Notes: generated by a model from the letters alone, not told the origin. DNA of 64,000 nt from Dechloromonas sp. HYN0024 (GCF_003441615.1 NZ_CP031842.1:2126501-2190500); one strand, 5' to 3'. Counted from the first letter of the stretch, positions 27,957-37,564 are shown. Numbers and translations: made by a program.

Positions 27957-28619
27957 ATGATCAAGAATATCGCCAAGAAATCTCTGGTTCTGGCCCTGCT
28001 GGCCGGTATCGGTTTTGCTGCTGTTGCCCAGGAACGTGTCTACCTGATCGACCAGCGCGACGTCGTCGCCAAGTCCGGTTTCGGCCTGTGCTGGCGTGAT
28101 GGCTACTGGACCCCGGCCGCTGCTGCTGCCGACAAGGCCGGTTGTGAGTGCGACAAGGACCTGCTGCCGAAGGAAGCCTGCGAGCCGAAGACCGCCGCCG
28201 CTCCGGCTGCTGCCGCTGCTGCCGCTGGCGTGAAGCCGTCGGGTGAGAAGATCACCGTCGCTGCTGACGCCCTGTTCGACTTCAACAAGGCTGTCCTGCG
28301 TCCGGCCGGCAAGGCCAAGCTCGACGAGCTGGTCTCCAAGGCCAAGGCCATCAAGCTGGAAGTGATCCTGGCCGTTGGCCACACCGACCGTATCGGTGGT
28401 GACGCCTACAACCAGAAACTGTCCGAGAAGCGCGCTGCCGCTGTCAAGGAATACCTGGTTGCCAAGGGTATCGAAGCCAACCGTGTTTACACCGAAGGCA
28501 AGGGCGAGAAGCAGCCGGTTACCGGCGACAAGTGCAAGGGCAACGCCAAGACCAAGGCCCTGATCGACTGCCTGCAGCCGGATCGTCGCGTTGATATCGA
28601 AGTCATCGGCACCAAGTAA
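27957..28619 (+). CDS. OmpA-family outer membrane/peptidoglycan-binding protein
   Basis: 220 residues from the ATG at 27957, which has GAGGG 6 bases upstream; a longer reading from 27912 lacks a signal peptide start. Residues 1-22 are a Sec signal peptide (SLVLALLAGIGFAAVAQ). The linker carries several Cys (FGLCW, GCECDKD, EAC) and an alanine-proline stretch. The C-terminal domain has the OmpA pattern VGHTDRIGGDAYNQKLSEKR that binds peptidoglycan. No eight-stranded barrel domain is present. Codon use is strongly biased to a few preferred codons, suggesting high expression. Confidence 0.9.
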   Translation: MIKNIAKKSLVLALLAGIGFAAVAQERVYLIDQRDVVAKSGFGLCWRDGYWTPAAAAADKAGCECDKDLLPKEACEPKTAAAPAAAAAAAGVKPSGEKITVAADALFDFNKAVLRPAGKAKLDELVSKAKAIKLEVILAVGHTDRIGGDAYNQKLSEKRAAAVKEYLVAKGIEANRVYTEGKGEKQPVTGDKCKGNAKTKALIDCLQPDRRVDIEVIGTK

Positions 28620-28636
28620 TTCGCCGACGCTTCATG

Positions 28637-28665
28637 AAAAGCCCCGCCCAGCGGGGCTTTTTCTT
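28637..28665 (+). terminator. Rho-independent terminator after the OmpA-like gene
   Basis: AAAAGCCCCGC, a 3-base loop and GCGGGGCTTTTTCTTTT, 17 bases after the stop codon. Long GC stem with a T-run on the plus strand. Confidence 0.92.
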
Positions 28666-28706
28666 TTCCACCGAGTAATCCTCGAGCCAAAACTTTCGAC
28701 TCCCCC

Positions 28707-29411
28707 ATGACCCTGCTCAACGCCGATCCGGCCGAACTGGAAAAGTTTGGCGACCTCGCCCACCACTGGTGGGATCCAAACAGCGAATTCAAGCCGCTGC
28801 ACGACATCAACCCGCTGCGCCTCGACTGGATCGACCAGGCCATCGGCCTCGCCGGCAAGCGCATTGTCGACGTCGGCTGCGGTGGTGGCCTGCTTTCCGA
28901 AGGCATGGCCGCGCGTGGCGCCAACGTGACCGGCATTGATCTCTCCGAGAAGCCACTGGGCGTTGCCAAACTACATCTGCTCGAAAGCGGCCAGAAGGTC
29001 GATTACCGCAAGATTTCCGTCGAGCAGCTGGCCGAGGAAATGCCGGGCGCCTTCGATGCCGTGACCTGCCTCGAAATGCTCGAGCATGTCCCCAATCCAT
29101 CCAGCGTCATTGCCGCCTGTGCGCGCCTGGTCAAGCCGGGTGGTCAGGTCTTTATGTCCACCCTCAACCGCAATCCCAAGTCTTATCTTTTCGCGGTGAT
29201 CGGGGCCGAATACATCATGCGAATGCTGCCCAGAGGCACGCATGACTACGCAAAATTCATCAAACCATCCGAACTGGCACGCTGGGCCAAACTGGCTGGA
29301 CTTGAACCGGATGAGGTTCTCGGCATGAGCTATAACCCGCTGAGCAAGGTCTACTCACTGGGGACCGACACAAGCATCAATTATTTGATGCGAGCCACCC
29401 GGCAAGCTTGA
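28707..29411 (+). CDS. ubiG: Ubiquinone biosynthesis O-methyltransferase
   Basis: 234 residues; carries out both O-methylations of ubiquinone synthesis. The N-terminal [19 protein letters not shown] is the UbiG signature; the SAM loop [13 protein letters not shown] is near 53-65 and [11 protein letters not shown] near 119-129. It has its own space after the terminator at 28637, so is probably transcribed independently. Confidence 0.96.
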   Translation: MTLLNADPAELEKFGDLAHHWWDPNSEFKPLHDINPLRLDWIDQAIGLAGKRIVDVGCGGGLLSEGMAARGANVTGIDLSEKPLGVAKLHLLESGQKVDYRKISVEQLAEEMPGAFDAVTCLEMLEHVPNPSSVIAACARLVKPGGQVFMSTLNRNPKSYLFAVIGAEYIMRMLPRGTHDYAKFIKPSELARWAKLAGLEPDEVLGMSYNPLSKVYSLGTDTSINYLMRATRQA

Positions 29412-29436
29412 TGCCGGCCCCTTGGGCCTGAAAAAC

Positions 29437-30609
29437 TCAGGCCAGCCGGGCCGAAATCAGCAGGTTACGTGGCGTCAGCTGGCGGTCGCAAAAGCTGCCC
29501 AAAGCGACCTGATAGCCTCGCCCGGCCATAAATCCGGCGAGATCGAGGGCGAGCCAGACTTCGATGGCCCGACGGAAGGCATGGCGGACGATCGATAGCC
29601 GCATGACTTCGTCCCGCCGTTGCCATCCGGCCGCCTCGAATTCTGCCGCGACTTGAATCGACGGCGGAGGCAAACCTTCTCGTTGCGCCATCCGCCCGAG
29701 AAAGTCGGCAAACGCAGCCCTTACCCAGGCTTCAGGGACCGGCTTGAAATTACGGTAGGCATCGCCAGTGACCGCTCGACGGTAGGCATCGAAGCCAAGT
29801 TTCCAGGCAATGGCCCGATCCCGCCGACGAGTTTCGCGGGGCGAGGCCGTCACGGTTTCGGTGACGGCCAGACGGGTGTCGTCGCGCGTCAGCGGCAATT
29901 TAAGGCCTGACGACAGAGGCTGGTAGTAATCGGCCACGCCACGGTAATAGCAGCAAGGTGCAACATCGAAACGGCCGACACCTTTATCGGTCCCCTCGCG
30001 GATCAAGCGACGATGCAACTCACCGCAGGCATGCAGCGCCACGGCGTGCTGCCCGGCCTGTGGCCAGTCAGCGGTTGCCAGGGCATCGGCCACAACAAAC
30101 TGCTGCCGGATTCCGGCCCGACTGGCCAGGCTTTCACCGGCCTCGCACAGCGTGGCATCTATCTCCAGGGTATGTACCGGCATTCCGCCTGACAAGGCCA
30201 GGAGGCGGCCCAGATGCCCCTTGCCACCACACCAGTCGAGGACCGGCTGATTACCCCGACCGGCGGCCATGGCGAAGGCTTCGATCTGTTGCCGTTTGCG
30301 GCCGGGAATTTCCCAGGCCCAATGCACATCACGCTCGGGTAGCGCCGTTCCCGTCAGCGCCGGCAAAGCAATCAGCGGGACCAGCCTGGAAACGGTGGGC
30401 AGATGCCGGGCCAGCAGCACCAGGGCGGCACCGCTGTCATCGTTAAAATGGGCAATCTCGCCCTCCGGCAGTGCCATCAATTGCTCGTACAGGCCCGGCC
30501 ATCGTTGGCACCACGAGGGGCGATACTCACGAAAGGGCTGCTCATGCCAGAGGTGGTGAAACGCCAGAAGCGCAGCATCCAGTGCCAACTGGCGCTCGGC
30601 GATATTCAC
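29437..30609 (-). CDS. Methyltransferase-domain protein (PF13679-like)
   Basis: 390 residues from the GTG at 30609, which overlaps the upstream stop codon (GTGA). The middle has a SAM-type loop VLDWCGGKGHLGRLLA and later FDVAPCCYYRG. This PCC pattern is seen in the Methyltransf_32 family (TRMT13/GSTCD-like proteins), some of which act on RNA. The N-terminal 100 residues are helical and unassigned. Converges on ubiG, whose stop is 25 bases away. Substrate unknown. Confidence 0.72.
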   Translation of the reverse strand: MNIAERQLALDAALLAFHHLWHEQPFREYRPSWCQRWPGLYEQLMALPEGEIAHFNDDSGAALVLLARHLPTVSRLVPLIALPALTGTALPERDVHWAWEIPGRKRQQIEAFAMAAGRGNQPVLDWCGGKGHLGRLLALSGGMPVHTLEIDATLCEAGESLASRAGIRQQFVVADALATADWPQAGQHAVALHACGELHRRLIREGTDKGVGRFDVAPCCYYRGVADYYQPLSSGLKLPLTRDDTRLAVTETVTASPRETRRRDRAIAWKLGFDAYRRAVTGDAYRNFKPVPEAWVRAAFADFLGRMAQREGLPPPSIQVAAEFEAAGWQRRDEVMRLSIVRHAFRRAIEVWLALDLAGFMAGRGYQVALGSFCDRQLTPRNLLISARLA

Positions 30610-32726
30610 TTGAGCGCAGCCCGACGCTCGCGGCGACGATAGCCAATAATGGCCGGCACAATAGCCAGGAAGAGGATCAGCCCGCCGATGCCAAGGGGCC
30701 AGAGCACCGGCCTGTTCCACTCACGCCGGGCAGCGATGCGATCCTGGCTATCGATGCGCTGATATTTGAGGATGTTGTTGCCGACATCACTGGGCTTGCG
30801 GTTCTTGAGCCAACGATGGCCGAGCGTATAGCTTTTTGGATGGAGGCCAAAGACCCAGGGTGAATCGTGATGCAGGATACGGTTCATCTGGCGGACGATG
30901 CCCAGGCGCTCCGGGGTGTTGTCCATGTTCTTCATGCGCAGGAACAGCCGGTCGAATTCTGGATTGGCGTAGTTCGAGGCATTCTCGCCGCCCTTCCCCA
31001 CCTTGCTTTCATTGCCGTCGAGGAGGAAGAAGAAATTTTCCGGATCGGGGTAATCAGCATTCCAGCCCAGATAGTAGAGCTGGACGTTGCCTTTGCGGAT
31101 TTTGTCCTGGAAACGGTTGAAGTCGGTGGAGCGGACCACCAGTTGCACGTCGATCTTGGCAAACTGCCGGGTCAGCCAGTCAAGTCGGGACTTCTCACCC
31201 ATGCCGCCGCCCGTTGTGTCGAGATAGACCACCAGCGGCTCGCCAGTCTTTTCGTCGCGGCCGTTCGGATAGCCAGCTTCGGCCACCAGCTTTTTCGCCA
31301 CCCCGACCGGCTTGCGCCTAGGCTTCCCATCAACCCAATCGTAAACCGTCCTGTCGATGCCATCCTCTCCCGCCTCGTGGCCGAAGATACCAGGCGGCAG
31401 CGGCCCCTGCGCAGCAATGCCACGGCCGTTCTGGAAGATCGAAATGTATTCTTCCTGATCGATGGCAATCGAGATCGCTTGGCGCAGCTTGGTCGGCCGT
31501 GGCGATAGGCCGCCGATCACCGGATCGAGCATGTTGAAGCCCATGTAGAACGTCGACGACTTGACCGACGTGAGCAGACGAATGCCCTTGTCGCGCATTT
31601 CGTCGCTGAGGGCCACGTCGCCGCCAACATTGACGCGCACGGCCTGATCGAAACTGTCCGAAGAAATCCCGGAGGCGTCGAAATAGCCCTGAAGGAATTT
31701 GTTCCAGTAAGGAATCGACTCCTTCTCCCGCGTAAAAATGGCCTGATCGAGGAAAGGTAGCGGCTTGCCGCAATCGTCGAGGAGGCCGGCCGCCCGGTCG
31801 CCCGCTTCGCCTTCACAGGGGTAGGTCTGACCATGAAAATTGGGGTTGCGCGACAGGACCATGCGGCGGTTCGGATCGTTCTCACTGAGCATGAAGGGCC
31901 CGGTGCCGACCGGCCACCAGTCCAGGGTCAGATTCCTCGCCGCCATGCCGGGCCTGGCAAAGAAGCGGTCGACCTCGCGGGGCACCGGAGCAAAGAAAGG
32001 CATGGCCAGCCAGTAGAGAAACTGCGGGTACTTGCCCTTGATGCGAACCCGCCAGGTGTGACTGTCGACTTTCTCGACACCACTCAGCGGGAAGGCATCG
32101 AGATCGAGCCATTCATCTGAAGGTCGGTCTTTGGCGGCTTTCTGCAGACTCTCGCCGAGTTCCCTGAGGCCAACGATCTTGTCGGCCATCATGCCAAAAA
32201 TCGGGGAATGCAACCGCGGATGGGCCAGTCGCTTGATCTGGTAGATGTAATCATCGGCCGTCAGTTCACGGGTGCCGACGGCCGCAAAATCGGCCATCGT
32301 CTGCCTGCCTGCCAGCGGCTCATCAGCCCCGGCCACAAATGCGGGATGTGGCTGGAAGCGGATAGAGGGTTTCAGCTTCAGTTCATAAACGCTTTCAGCA
32401 ATGCGCTCGACCGCCACATCGGGCGGCAACAGGCGGCCAGCCGTATCGTAGAAGCGCGGCACAGGTACCTGCTCGACGGTCGCCGGAATCAGCTCATAGG
32501 GGCGCTTGAGGTAGTGGTATTGCAGCGGCGGTTCGTAGATCTGCGCCGTGAAGGTGATCTCGTCCTCGGTGTAGGACTGGGCCGGATCAAGATGCTTGGG
32601 CCGATCAGTGAATGCCGTGTAGAGAATGTTGCGGCCAGCATCGGCAGCCGGGTAGGGATCGTTCCAGGCTTGACCGCACGCGGACAGCGCAAAGACGACA
32701 ACAAGGCTCACACAGATTTTTTGCAT
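30606..32726 (-). CDS. Family 5 extracellular solute-binding lipoprotein with C-terminal membrane anchor
   Basis: 706 residues from the ATG at 32726. Residues 1-18 form a lipoprotein signal ending LSAC-G. The body is a family 5 (oligopeptide/dipeptide) binding protein: LDPAQSYTEDEITFTAQIYE, QLVVRSTDFNRF and YYLGWNADYPDPENFFF are typical. It is longer than the usual 500-550 residues. At the C-terminus PVLWPLGIGGLILFLAIVPA forms a transmembrane helix followed by Arg-rich residues, so both ends would be membrane-attached. No permease or ATPase gene adjoins it. The next gene is coupled by a GTGA overlap. Confidence 0.85.
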   Translation of the reverse strand: MQKICVSLVVVFALSACGQAWNDPYPAADAGRNILYTAFTDRPKHLDPAQSYTEDEITFTAQIYEPPLQYHYLKRPYELIPATVEQVPVPRFYDTAGRLLPPDVAVERIAESVYELKLKPSIRFQPHPAFVAGADEPLAGRQTMADFAAVGTRELTADDYIYQIKRLAHPRLHSPIFGMMADKIVGLRELGESLQKAAKDRPSDEWLDLDAFPLSGVEKVDSHTWRVRIKGKYPQFLYWLAMPFFAPVPREVDRFFARPGMAARNLTLDWWPVGTGPFMLSENDPNRRMVLSRNPNFHGQTYPCEGEAGDRAAGLLDDCGKPLPFLDQAIFTREKESIPYWNKFLQGYFDASGISSDSFDQAVRVNVGGDVALSDEMRDKGIRLLTSVKSSTFYMGFNMLDPVIGGLSPRPTKLRQAISIAIDQEEYISIFQNGRGIAAQGPLPPGIFGHEAGEDGIDRTVYDWVDGKPRRKPVGVAKKLVAEAGYPNGRDEKTGEPLVVYLDTTGGGMGEKSRLDWLTRQFAKIDVQLVVRSTDFNRFQDKIRKGNVQLYYLGWNADYPDPENFFFLLDGNESKVGKGGENASNYANPEFDRLFLRMKNMDNTPERLGIVRQMNRILHHDSPWVFGLHPKSYTLGHRWLKNRKPSDVGNNILKYQRIDSQDRIAARREWNRPVLWPLGIGGLILFLAIVPAIIGYRRRERRAALK

Positions 32727-32820
32727 GGAGAGAAGTTTAACAAATGCCTGCCGCAGCGCTTGACCTGCCCGGCGTGAATTGCCCACAATGGCTCAAACAC
32801 GACAACACAGACAGAGAGCC

Positions 32821-33276
32821 ATGCTCGACACCCCGATCGCCGATTTCTCCCTCCCTGCCACGAGCGGCACGACCTTCAGCCTCGCCGCCCAGGCTGGCCG
32901 GCCTGTCGTCATCTATTTCTACCCCAAGGACAGCACGCCAGGGTGCACCACCGAAGGCCAGAACTTCCGCGATCTGCACGCGCAGTTCCTTGCGGTCGAT
33001 GCCGTCATCCTCGGCATTTCGCGCGACAGCCTGAAGTCGCACGAGAACTTCAAGGCCAAACAGGCTTTCCCGTTCGAATTGGGTTCGGATGGTGATGAAG
33101 CCATCTGCAACCTGTTCTGTGTCATCAAACAGAAGATGATGTATGGCAAGCAGGTCCGTGGCATTGAACGCAGCACCTTCGTCATCGACCGCAAGGGCAT
33201 CCTGCGCCGCGAATGGCGCGGTCTCAAAGTTGCAGGTCACGCCCAGGAAGTTCTGGATTTCGTCAAAACCCTTTAA
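32821..33276 (+). CDS. bcp: Peroxiredoxin of the BCP/PrxQ type
   Basis: Thiol peroxidase of 151 residues from the ATG at 32821, preceded by AGAGAG. Peroxidatic Cys42 is in DSTPGCTTEG. The position five residues later, Cys in the classic CxxxxC PrxQ form, is Gln here, so it would be a 1-Cys type or use one of the two Cys in ICNLFCVIK. Reduces hydroperoxides in the cytoplasm. 32 bases before the PhoH gene, probably co-transcribed. Confidence 0.92.
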   Translation: MLDTPIADFSLPATSGTTFSLAAQAGRPVVIYFYPKDSTPGCTTEGQNFRDLHAQFLAVDAVILGISRDSLKSHENFKAKQAFPFELGSDGDEAICNLFCVIKQKMMYGKQVRGIERSTFVIDRKGILRREWRGLKVAGHAQEVLDFVKTL

Positions 33277-33308
33277 ATTTCCAACCACCCCAACCTAAGG
33301 CCCATCCC

Positions 33309-34739
33309 ATGCCGCGCAAGCCCGCAGCCGCCAAGAAGCCCGCCGTTACCAAGATCTTCGTCCTTGACACCAACGTGCTGATGCACGACCCAAGCAGTCT
33401 GTTCCGCTTTGAAGAACACGATGTCTTCCTGCCCATCATGACGCTGGAAGAACTCGACAACCACAAGAAGGGCATGTCGGAAATTGCCCGCAATGCGCGT
33501 CAGACCTCGCGCATGCTCGACGAGTTGCTGGAATCCAACGGCGACGACGATATCGACAACGGCATCGATCTCTCCGGCCCGTCGAAGAAACTGGCCAGTG
33601 GTCGCCTCTACCTGCAGACCGAGGCCATCAGCGCTGATCTGCCGCAAGGCCTGCCAACCTCCAAGGTCGACAACCAGATCCTCTCGGTAGTCATCCACCT
33701 CCAGAAGAAATTCCCCAAGCGGCCGGTCATCCTGGTGTCGAAAGACATCAACATGCGCATCAAGTCGCGCGCCCTAAACCTGCTGGCCGAGGATTACTTC
33801 AACGACAAGGTGCTTGAGGATACCGACATCCTCTACACCGGCACCCGCGCCCTGCCCGACAATTTCTGGGACAAGCACGGCAAGGGCATGGAGTCGTGGA
33901 AGAAGGACAGCCGCACCTACTACAAGGTGACCGGCCCACTCTGTCCGCAGATGCTGGTCAATGAGTGTGTCTGGCTCGAGAAGGACGGCTTCTCGGCCAT
34001 CGTCAAGGAAACCGCCGGCAAGACCGCCGTCCTTGAAACACTGATCGACTACACCCACCCGAAAAATGCCGTGTGGGGCATCATGGCGCGCAATCGTGAG
34101 CAGAATTTCGCCATGAACCTGCTCATGAACCCGGACATCGACTTCGTCACCCTGCTCGGCCAGGCCGGTACCGGTAAGACCTTGCTGACACTTGCCGCCG
34201 GCCTCACCCAGGTGCTCGAAAGCAAGCTCTTCGCCGAAATCATCATGACCCGCGCCACTGTACCGGTCGGCGAGGACATCGGCTTCCTGCCCGGCACCGA
34301 GGAGGAAAAGATGGCTCCATGGATGGGCGCGCTCGAAGACAATCTCGACGTCCTCACCCACACTGACGAAGCCAGCAGCGGTGCCTATGGCGGCGACTGG
34401 GGCAAGGCAGCGACCAATGACATCATCCGTTCGCGGATCAAGGTCAAGTCGATGAATTTCATGCGCGGACGTACTTTCCTGAAGAAATATCTGATCATCG
34501 ACGAAGCGCAGAACCTGACGCCAAAGCAGATGAAAACCCTGGTCACCCGCGCCGGTCCCGGCACCAAGGTGGTCTGTCTGGGCAATATCGCCCAGATCGA
34601 CACACCTTACCTTACCGAGGGCAGTTCCGGCCTGACCTACGTCGTCGACCGCTTCAAGGGCTGGCCGCATTCCGGTCACATCACGTTACAACGTGGTGAG
34701 CGTTCGCGTCTGGCTGACCACGCCGGCGAAGTGCTATAA
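33309..34739 (+). CDS. PIN domain-PhoH ATPase (PhoH2-type)
   Basis: 476 residues from the ATG at 33309. Residues 14-160 are a PIN nuclease domain with the first acidic residue in FVLDTNVLMHD and further acidic residues in TLEELDNHKKG and VSKDINMR. The C-terminal half is PhoH: Walker A GQAGTGKTLL, then ATVPVGEDIGFLPG and Walker B YLIIDEAQNLTPKQMKTL. Proteins of this layout are RNA helicase/ribonucleases in some bacteria. Probably downstream partner of bcp in one transcript, ending at the hairpin at 34757. Confidence 0.93.
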   Translation: MPRKPAAAKKPAVTKIFVLDTNVLMHDPSSLFRFEEHDVFLPIMTLEELDNHKKGMSEIARNARQTSRMLDELLESNGDDDIDNGIDLSGPSKKLASGRLYLQTEAISADLPQGLPTSKVDNQILSVVIHLQKKFPKRPVILVSKDINMRIKSRALNLLAEDYFNDKVLEDTDILYTGTRALPDNFWDKHGKGMESWKKDSRTYYKVTGPLCPQMLVNECVWLEKDGFSAIVKETAGKTAVLETLIDYTHPKNAVWGIMARNREQNFAMNLLMNPDIDFVTLLGQAGTGKTLLTLAAGLTQVLESKLFAEIIMTRATVPVGEDIGFLPGTEEEKMAPWMGALEDNLDVLTHTDEASSGAYGGDWGKAATNDIIRSRIKVKSMNFMRGRTFLKKYLIIDEAQNLTPKQMKTLVTRAGPGTKVVCLGNIAQIDTPYLTEGSSGLTYVVDRFKGWPHSGHITLQRGERSRLADHAGEVL

Positions 34740-34756
34740 TCGCTGCAACAGTTAAG

Positions 34757-34784
34757 GGGCCGTGTCAGTGACACGGCCCTTTCG
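34757..34784 (+). terminator. Rho-independent terminator after phoH
   Basis: GGGCCGTGTCA and TGACACGGCCC form an almost perfect stem 17 bases after the phoH stop, followed by TTTCG. The T-run is short, so efficiency is uncertain. Confidence 0.8.
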
Positions 34785-34819
34785 TTTCAACCACGGATTA
34801 TTTCCGCCGGAGGAGTTTC

Positions 34820-36085
34820 TTGAAACGTCGCGATTTTTTGGCATCAGCCGCAGCACTCTCACTATTCGTCACCGACGCCTGGGCAGCCAGAAAGCCCGCC
34901 AAGGCCGCTGCCGGGAAGCATAAAGGCGCCGCCGGCAAGGCAGGCAAATCGGCAAGAAAAGTAGCCTCAAGGAATGATCGCCACAAGGGCAAGATCAGCT
35001 ACAAGCCTGCACTTCCGGTTGCCCATACAGCTGACGACTCGGTCATCGAACGTCCGCCACAAGGCACGACTGCGGCCAAACTGCCGCCAGTCAAAGCAGC
35101 CGAGCCGCCGAATGAATGGCGTACCTTTGAAATAACGACGACAGTCACCCTGAAAAACAAAAGTGGCCCGAGCAAGCTCTGGCTGCCCCTGCCGCTCAAT
35201 CAGGACACCCTCTACCAGCGCACCCTCGGCCACACCTGGTCGGGCAACCAGGCCAACGCCAGCATGCGCCGCCTGCCTGATGGCAACCTCGAGGTTTTCT
35301 ATTGCGAATGGCCGGACAGCAGCGAGGCACGCCTGCAACTGACTACGCTGGTGACCACCGCCGACCGCCACTTTGATGTCACCAAGCGTACGGTGGCCCC
35401 GGAACGGGATGACATCCTGCACCGCAACCTGCAAGCCTCACAATTGATCCCCAATGATGGCCTGGCCTTCCAGCTCGGCGAACGCATCCTCGGCCGCATC
35501 AAGGATCCGGTCGCGCAAGCCAAGGCCATCTACGAGTGGGTGGTGGACAACACGATCTACGATCCCACCTTGCCCGGCTGTGGCAGTGGCGACGTTCGCC
35601 AGCAACTGATTCAGGGACAATACGGCGGCCGCTCGGCCGACATCAACGGCCTTTTCGTCTCGATCTGCCGCGCGATAGGCATTCCCGCCCGCTGCGTCTA
35701 TGGCATGCGCACCGGATCGTCACGCCTGTTCCGTAGCCTCGGGCTGAGCAGCGATGATGCAACCCGCGGTCATCATGTCCGTGCCGAATTCTATGTACCG
35801 GGTTATGGCTGGATTCCGGTCGACCCAAGTGATGTGCGCCGGGCAGTGTCGATGGAGGTTCTTTCCGACCGCGACAGCAAGCTGATCTCGCTCAAGAAAA
35901 TCCTCTTCGGCGTCTGGGAAATGAACTGGATCGCCTTCAATCTGGGCAGCGATGTCGTACTTCCCGGAAAGAGCACCAGCATGCCCTTCCTTCTCCTGCC
36001 GCAACTCGAGTCGGGCAGCCGTTACGATGCGGGCAATTCGGCCAACCTCCAGTACACCATCAAGACCCGGCAGGTGGCGCTCTAA
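34820..36085 (+). CDS. Exported transglutaminase-like protein with Ser in place of the catalytic Cys
   Basis: 421 residues starting at TTG, with GGAGGAG 4 bases upstream. The N-terminus MKRRDFLASAAALSLFVTDAWA resembles a signal peptide (twin-Arg-like) and is followed by a Lys/Ala-rich linker to about residue 75. The C-terminal domain aligns with bacterial transglutaminase-like proteins: IYEWVVDNTIYD, GGRSADINGLFVSICRAIGIPAR and RGHHVRAEFYVPGYGWIPVDP. Family members have GGKC-ADLN, so the nucleophile position is Ser272 (codon TCG, 35633-35635). His318/His319 and Asp335 are kept. Likely periplasmic; possibly a binding protein or a serine-based enzyme. Confidence 0.85.
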   Translation: MKRRDFLASAAALSLFVTDAWAARKPAKAAAGKHKGAAGKAGKSARKVASRNDRHKGKISYKPALPVAHTADDSVIERPPQGTTAAKLPPVKAAEPPNEWRTFEITTTVTLKNKSGPSKLWLPLPLNQDTLYQRTLGHTWSGNQANASMRRLPDGNLEVFYCEWPDSSEARLQLTTLVTTADRHFDVTKRTVAPERDDILHRNLQASQLIPNDGLAFQLGERILGRIKDPVAQAKAIYEWVVDNTIYDPTLPGCGSGDVRQQLIQGQYGGRSADINGLFVSICRAIGIPARCVYGMRTGSSRLFRSLGLSSDDATRGHHVRAEFYVPGYGWIPVDPSDVRRAVSMEVLSDRDSKLISLKKILFGVWEMNWIAFNLGSDVVLPGKSTSMPFLLLPQLESGSRYDAGNSANLQYTIKTRQVAL

Positions 36086-36092
36086 GCGAGGG

Positions 36093-37499
36093 TCAGTTCT
36101 GCGAGTCGACGAAGCCGCCGCTCGCCAGATTCTGGAAGCGCGTGTATTCGCCGACAAAGTTGAGGCGCACTGTCCCGGTCGGGCCATTACGCTGCTTGCC
36201 AATGATCACTTCGGCAATACCTCGGTCCGGGGTGTCAGGCTTGTAGTATTCCTCGCGGTACATCATGAGGATCACGTCGGCATCCTGCTCGATGGCGCCT
36301 GATTCGCGCAAGTCGGACATCATTGGCCGCTTGTCGGTGCGCTCCTCGACCTTACGCGAGAGCTGGGACAGGGCGACGATGGGGACCTGCAACTCCTTGG
36401 CCAGCGACTTGATGGAGCGGGAAATTTCCGACACTTCGGTCGCCCGGTTCTCGCCCTGGCGATTGCCGCTCATCAGCTGGATGTAGTCGATGACGATGAG
36501 GCCGAGCTTGCCGCCGTACTTGCGGGCCAGACGGCGGGCCCGGGCACGCAGGTTGGCGGGAGTCAGACCGCCGGTTTCATCAATATAAATAGGGGCTTCA
36601 TGCAGCTTGCCGAGGGCAAATGAGAGCTTGGACCACTCTTCATCGTTCATCCTGCCCGTGCGCAAGCTTTGCGAGTTGAGGCGACCAATCGAGGCCAGCA
36701 TCCGCATGGCCAATTGGGCGCCGCCCATTTCCATCGAAAACACCCCAACCGGCAAACCGGTATCAACCGCCACATTTTCCGCAATATTCAGGGCAAATGC
36801 CGTCTTACCCATCGATGGGCGGCCGGCGACAATAATCAGGTCACCCGGCTGGAAACCGGATGTTTTCTGGTCGAGATCGATAAAGCCGGTTGGCACCCCG
36901 GTAATATCCGAGGGATTATCACGATCATGCAGCTCCTGAATCCGCTCTACAACCTGGGTTAACAATGGGTTGATGTGGATGAACCCCTCGCTGTGCCCGG
37001 CCCCGGCTTCGGCAATCCGGAAAATTTTTGACTCGGCCTCATCGAGCAGGCTCTCGGCATCGCGGCCCAGCGGATTAAGCGCATCGGCGGCAATTTCATC
37101 AGCCGTCGCGACGAGCTGGCGCAACACCGAACGCTCACGAACGATTTCAGCATAGCGCTTGATATTGGCAGCCGATGGCGTATTGGCGGCCAGTTCGCCT
37201 AGATAGGCCAGCCCGCCCGTCTGATCCCCCTCGCCTGCGGCATCGAGTGCTTCGGCCACGGTAACCACGTCAGCGGGCTTGGCGCTGTCGAGCAACTTGC
37301 GAATCTGCCGGAAAATCCGGCGGTGCTCGTCACGGTAAAAATCCGTTTCCGCAACCTGATCGCCAATGCGGTCCCACGCCTGATTATCAAGCAGAAGCCC
37401 ACCAAGCACCGACTGCTCGGCCTCGATGGAGTGCGGCGGGACACGCAGATGATCCAGGGTCGAATCGGAGATTTTGGGCTTGGACGGACGTTGATTCAT
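36093..37499 (-). CDS. dnaB: Replicative DNA helicase
   Basis: 468 residues. The N-terminal domain has RVPPHSIEAEQSVLGGLLLD, the hallmark of DnaB. The RecA-like domain has Walker A GRPSMGKTAF and Walker B LIVIDYIQLMSG, and the QxR-like SGAIEQDADVILM motif. Unwinds DNA at the fork. Lies 65 bases after rplI, beyond the terminator at 37516, so it needs its own promoter or readthrough. Confidence 0.98.
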   Translation of the reverse strand: MNQRPSKPKISDSTLDHLRVPPHSIEAEQSVLGGLLLDNQAWDRIGDQVAETDFYRDEHRRIFRQIRKLLDSAKPADVVTVAEALDAAGEGDQTGGLAYLGELAANTPSAANIKRYAEIVRERSVLRQLVATADEIAADALNPLGRDAESLLDEAESKIFRIAEAGAGHSEGFIHINPLLTQVVERIQELHDRDNPSDITGVPTGFIDLDQKTSGFQPGDLIIVAGRPSMGKTAFALNIAENVAVDTGLPVGVFSMEMGGAQLAMRMLASIGRLNSQSLRTGRMNDEEWSKLSFALGKLHEAPIYIDETGGLTPANLRARARRLARKYGGKLGLIVIDYIQLMSGNRQGENRATEVSEISRSIKSLAKELQVPIVALSQLSRKVEERTDKRPMMSDLRESGAIEQDADVILMMYREEYYKPDTPDRGIAEVIIGKQRNGPTGTVRLNFVGEYTRFQNLASGGFVDSQN

Positions 37500-37515
37500 G
37501 ATCGCAGTTTAAATT

Positions 37516-37544
37516 AAAAAGGCCTCGCTAACGCGAGGCCTTTT
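37516..37544 (-). terminator. Rho-independent terminator of the rpsF-priB-rpsR-rplI operon
   Basis: On the minus strand AAAAGGCCTCGCG, loop TTA, CGCGAGGCCTTTTTAATTT, about 20 bases after the rplI stop and just before dnaB. Strong GC stem and T-run. Confidence 0.92.
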
Positions 37545-37564
37545 GGCGTGGGCAATGACCGAAA

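Noticed and set aside
29425..29443. GGCCTGA/TCAGGCC hairpin between ubiG and the convergent methyltransferase gene as a bidirectional terminator
   Set aside because: Stem is short, has no T-run on either strand and overlaps the stop codon of the minus-strand gene.
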